Shown: piece by piece, positions 7,601-9,644 of the stretch
Numbering within the stretch: the stretch's first letter is position 1
Layout: each line of letters starts with the position of its first letter
From: an uncultured Bacilli bacterium
GTDB taxonomy: Bacteria; Bacillota_I; Bacilli_A; Mycoplasmatales; Mycoplasmoidaceae
NCBI GenBank assembly: GCA_904501665.1
Contig: CAJGBT010000033.1
Coordinates: 1-9,644, forward strand
Reading direction: 5' to 3'
DNA: 9,644 bases
Translations under genes and position numbers: made by a program
Notes under the pieces: model-generated
What the model was told of the DNA's origin: nothing
What the model saw: only the letters and a program-made list of their open reading frames with translations
Database searches by the model: none

Positions 7601-9418
7601 TTATTTTGGAAAATCAACTATAAATGTATTATCAAGTATGATATCTTTATTACTAATAGTCACTATAATTGGTACATAAACTGAAAGTTCAACTAAATTT
7701 TCATTACCTTCTTTTTTTGCTAATTTAATATTATCTAACTTGTTATAATCTAATCTGATTCCATCAACTAAAAAAATATTATCGGAAATTCCACTATTTT
7801 CATCTATTTTTTTATAAATGTTAAATAATCCTGAACTATAATCAAATAAAGTTTGATTTTTTTCTTGAATTTGAGTATCATAAAAACCATAATTATCACC
7901 AGATAAATCTAAACCAAATAAAGTAAAGGAAAAATCAGTATTTAAAATTTTGGCATTATCTGTATTTTTAACATTATTATTAAGTTCAAAAATACTTCCT
8001 CCATTAAACTTATTTTTCAAAGGAAAAAGTTTCGCTTCAATTCCTTTTTTATCAAATTCTCTATTTTGGAAGGCACTGCCTATCTCTATTTTTAAATTTC
8101 TATACAAAGAGTTATATAAACTACTATCTTTTATAACTGTAATTCTTTGTTTTTTTTCTAAACTATCAATAAAAGGTTGTATTGATTTACATTGTACTTC
8201 AAATTTACGAGTAGTGCTTGTATCATCTTTATCTTGTTGATCAACTAAATATGTATTAAAACTTAATGTCCCGTCTCAATCATTAGCTTGTAATTCATTT
8301 TCACTATTTTGTGCAATTTCTAAATCAATTTTCTTATCAAGGAAATATTTTTGTTTATATTTATTAATTACTGAATCAACATCTAAATAATCCAACAAAT
8401 GACTAATCTTAGAATGTTCATCATTTTTAACGCTATACAAGAACAAACCCTTAAAATATGAAGGATAATATTCTTTGATTTTATCTTCTTTTATAGTAAT
8501 ATGATTTATCATTATTTGCATTAAATCTTTTAATGTTGGTAATGGAGTAGTCGGTTTAGAACTTGTAGCTTGCTTGATATCATTATCATTACCATTTGCA
8601 ATTTCTCATAAAGAATTTGTCTGATTATATACCTTTTTAGCATTTGATAATGTAAAATTAATGTTTTCAATTTTTGTTTTGTTACTATCAATTTTTCAAG
8701 TAACTTCAGTAATATCATTTTTAACATCATTAAAATACAATGTTTTATTATTATTAAAAGTAAAATAGGCATCACTAATTAGATCTAATATTTTATCCTT
8801 TTCACTTGTCAACAGTAAATCACTACCATATATAGGTTGATCATTATCAAACCAAATATCTTTATTTAAATTAATATTAGAAACTTTAAAATCATTTGAA
8901 TATTTTTCATTTGATGAAAATCCAATAATTTTAATATCTCCATCATAATACTTACCATTATATGTACCAGTAAGTTTTAATTTTAATGTTTTAGTTAATT
9001 CACTACTTCCATCAACAATTACTAAACTTAAGTCTTTGTATTCTTGTTGCTTATGTAATGATTTATTAAGGTCATCATTAGTTAAGGAAGATAATATAGT
9101 CTCAGGTTTTAAATTTAAAGTATCAACTATTACTTTATAACTATCTGTTGTTAATTTATTATTTGTTAGACCACCTAAACTATCTAAATCTTTACTAGGT
9201 TTGTTATCACTTTGATTACCATCATTTGGTGGAGTAGATTCATCACTAGGCGGATTAGGTAATGGTTGATTGGTAGGTGGATTTGATGGTTGTCCACCAT
9301 TAGGGTTTGATTGTTGTTGTGATGTTGATGTACTTGCTGAACAACTAACAATACTAATAATTGGAACTGCTCCTACTACTAACGATAATAAATATGGTAA
9401 TATTTTTTTAATCTTCAT
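7601..9418 (-). CDS. Large surface lipoprotein of unknown function
   Basis: Three open segments in one frame, separated by TGA-Trp codons (8698-8696, 8608-8606, 8278-8276), give 605 residues. The N-terminus is a lipoprotein signal: Lys2/4/5, hydrophobic core, and lipobox ISIVSC with Cys26 as the predicted lipid-attached residue. A disordered Ser/Thr/Gln/Asn/Pro/Gly-rich linker follows (about 27-77), typical of mollicute surface lipoproteins, then a large Asp/Asn/Lys-rich extracellular region with no family I can name. The pattern LKLTGTYNGKYYDGDIKIIGF (about residues 146-166) and the C-terminal VPIIVTISN look like beta-sandwich strands. A GGAGGC ribosome site lies 5 nt before the ATG, and a consensus promoter lies just upstream, so it is a single-gene unit. 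Function could be adhesion or antigenic surface coat; this is inference. Confidence 0.9.
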
Positions 9419-9423
9419 TTTTA

Positions 9424-9429
9424 GCCTCC
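9424..9429 (-). promoter_or_regulatory. Shine-Dalgarno of the lipoprotein gene
   Basis: GGAGGC on the minus strand, 5 nt before ATG 9418. It supports this start, which also gives a proper signal peptide. Confidence 0.85.
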
Positions 9430-9445
9430 GATATTAATTTATTTA

Positions 9446-9473
9446 ATGATACAAAAAAATAAATAAAAAGCAA
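9446..9473 (-). promoter_or_regulatory. Promoter of the lipoprotein gene
   Basis: On the minus strand, -35 TTGCTT (9473-9468) and -10 TATCAT (9451-9446) are separated by a 16-nt T-rich spacer. The predicted start near 9439 gives a leader of about 20 nt containing the ribosome site. No long simple repeat that could vary spacer length is present, although the spacer has a 7-T run. Confidence 0.65.
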
Positions 9474-9563
9474 ATCATTTACTAATATTGCTAACTTAGT
9501 AGCATTGTTTTTATACCCATCTTTTTGGACACCCCTATATAATGTATCTGTGGGGTAGACGAA

Positions 9564-9594
9564 AAAATCCCCCAAAAGGACCTTAGGGGATTTT
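9564..9594. terminator. Strong hairpin terminator at the right edge
   Basis: AAAATCCCC (9564-9572) pairs perfectly with GGGGATTTT (9586-9594) over 9 bp with a 13-nt interior. On the minus strand it is followed by TTTTTT, on the plus strand only by TTTTAG, so it is stronger leftward. It lies upstream of the ORF starting at 9631, where it would also stop read-through into that ORF. Confidence 0.75.
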
Positions 9595-9595
9595 A

Positions 9596-9627
9596 GTCCA
9601 CTTCAAAAACACTACTTTTGAGAGGAC
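9596..9627 (+). promoter_or_regulatory. Hairpin covering the ribosome site of the edge ORF
   Basis: GTCC (9596-9599) pairs with GGAC (9624-9627), and TCAAAA (9603-9608) pairs with TTTTGA (9616-9621), leaving a 7-nt loop. The Shine-Dalgarno AGAGGA (9621-9626) is inside the 3' arm, so translation from ATG 9631 would be blocked in a transcript containing the whole hairpin. Confidence 0.5.
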
Positions 9628-9630
9628 GTT

Positions 9631-9644
9631 ATGTATTTTAAACA
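9631..9644 (+). CDS. 5' end of an ORF cut by the window, possibly a transposase
   Basis: ATG at 9631 follows AGAGGA (9621-9626) by 4 nt and encodes M-Y-F-K before the window ends. Nothing about the protein can be read. The terminator and masking hairpin directly upstream are the kind of arrangement seen in front of insertion-sequence transposase genes, so that is the leading guess. A promoter was not found. Confidence 0.35.

Noticed and set aside
7497..7679. 60-codon plus-strand frame with hydrophobic C-terminus
   Set aside because: It overlaps the end of the lipoprotein gene in antisense, has no ribosome site, and its composition fits a shadow frame plus intergenic DNA.
7950..8240. 96-codon plus-strand frame
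   Set aside because: Lies wholly antisense inside the lipoprotein gene; low-complexity Leu/Phe/Ser translation typical of a shadow.
8530..8775. 81-codon minus-strand frame
   Set aside because: Out-of-phase shadow of the lipoprotein gene, with Leu/Ile/Lys-rich translation and no homology.

Overview
The window reads as chromosomal DNA of an AT-rich mollicute (Mycoplasma/Spiroplasma type) using genetic code 4. Every recognisable gene is interrupted by TGA at a place where the same frame continues and family homology resumes. I count about 13 in-frame TGA codons across seven genes; read as tryptophan they give full-length proteins. None of these interruptions is therefore a frameshift or pseudogene. 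The species cannot be named from the sequence.

Layout, left to right. Positions 1-138 are a GC-richer stretch (about 38% G+C by hand count) with an unrecognised open frame on the minus strand that runs off the left edge. A strong bidirectional terminator (150-180) follows, then a minus-strand tRNA-Gly(GCC) with its own consensus promoter. A poly-A/poly-T stretch leads to a two-gene plus-strand operon (489-1986) of unknown proteins. Both of its genes have good Shine-Dalgarno sites but non-ATG starts (ATT, GTG), and the second protein has an N-terminal membrane or lipoprotein signal.

Converging on this operon, with stop codons overlapping on opposite strands at TTAA, is a minus-strand three-gene unit (5366-1983): a small DUF4258/toxin-like protein, an RluA-family 23S rRNA pseudouridine synthase, and the helicase RecD2. 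Divergent from it is arcC (carbamate kinase), with its own promoter and terminator, followed by recO, whose -10 box abuts its ATG so that the mRNA is probably leaderless. recO and a 605-residue lipoprotein gene on the minus strand converge on a 345-bp gap. That gap holds a 12-bp GC-containing inverted repeat enclosing two further hairpins, a candidate structured RNA or compact mobile repeat.

The right edge carries a strong hairpin terminator and then a second hairpin that buries the Shine-Dalgarno of an ORF starting at 9631. This arrangement is typical of the 5' end of an insertion sequence, although no transposase sequence is visible.

How the genes fit together: recD2 and recO are both recombination/repair genes but lie in separate transcription units. 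arcC is the ATP-forming step of the arginine deiminase route and stands without arcA or arcB in this window. The two unknown operon proteins and the lipoprotein are probably surface-associated accessory genes surrounding a housekeeping core (5366-7255).
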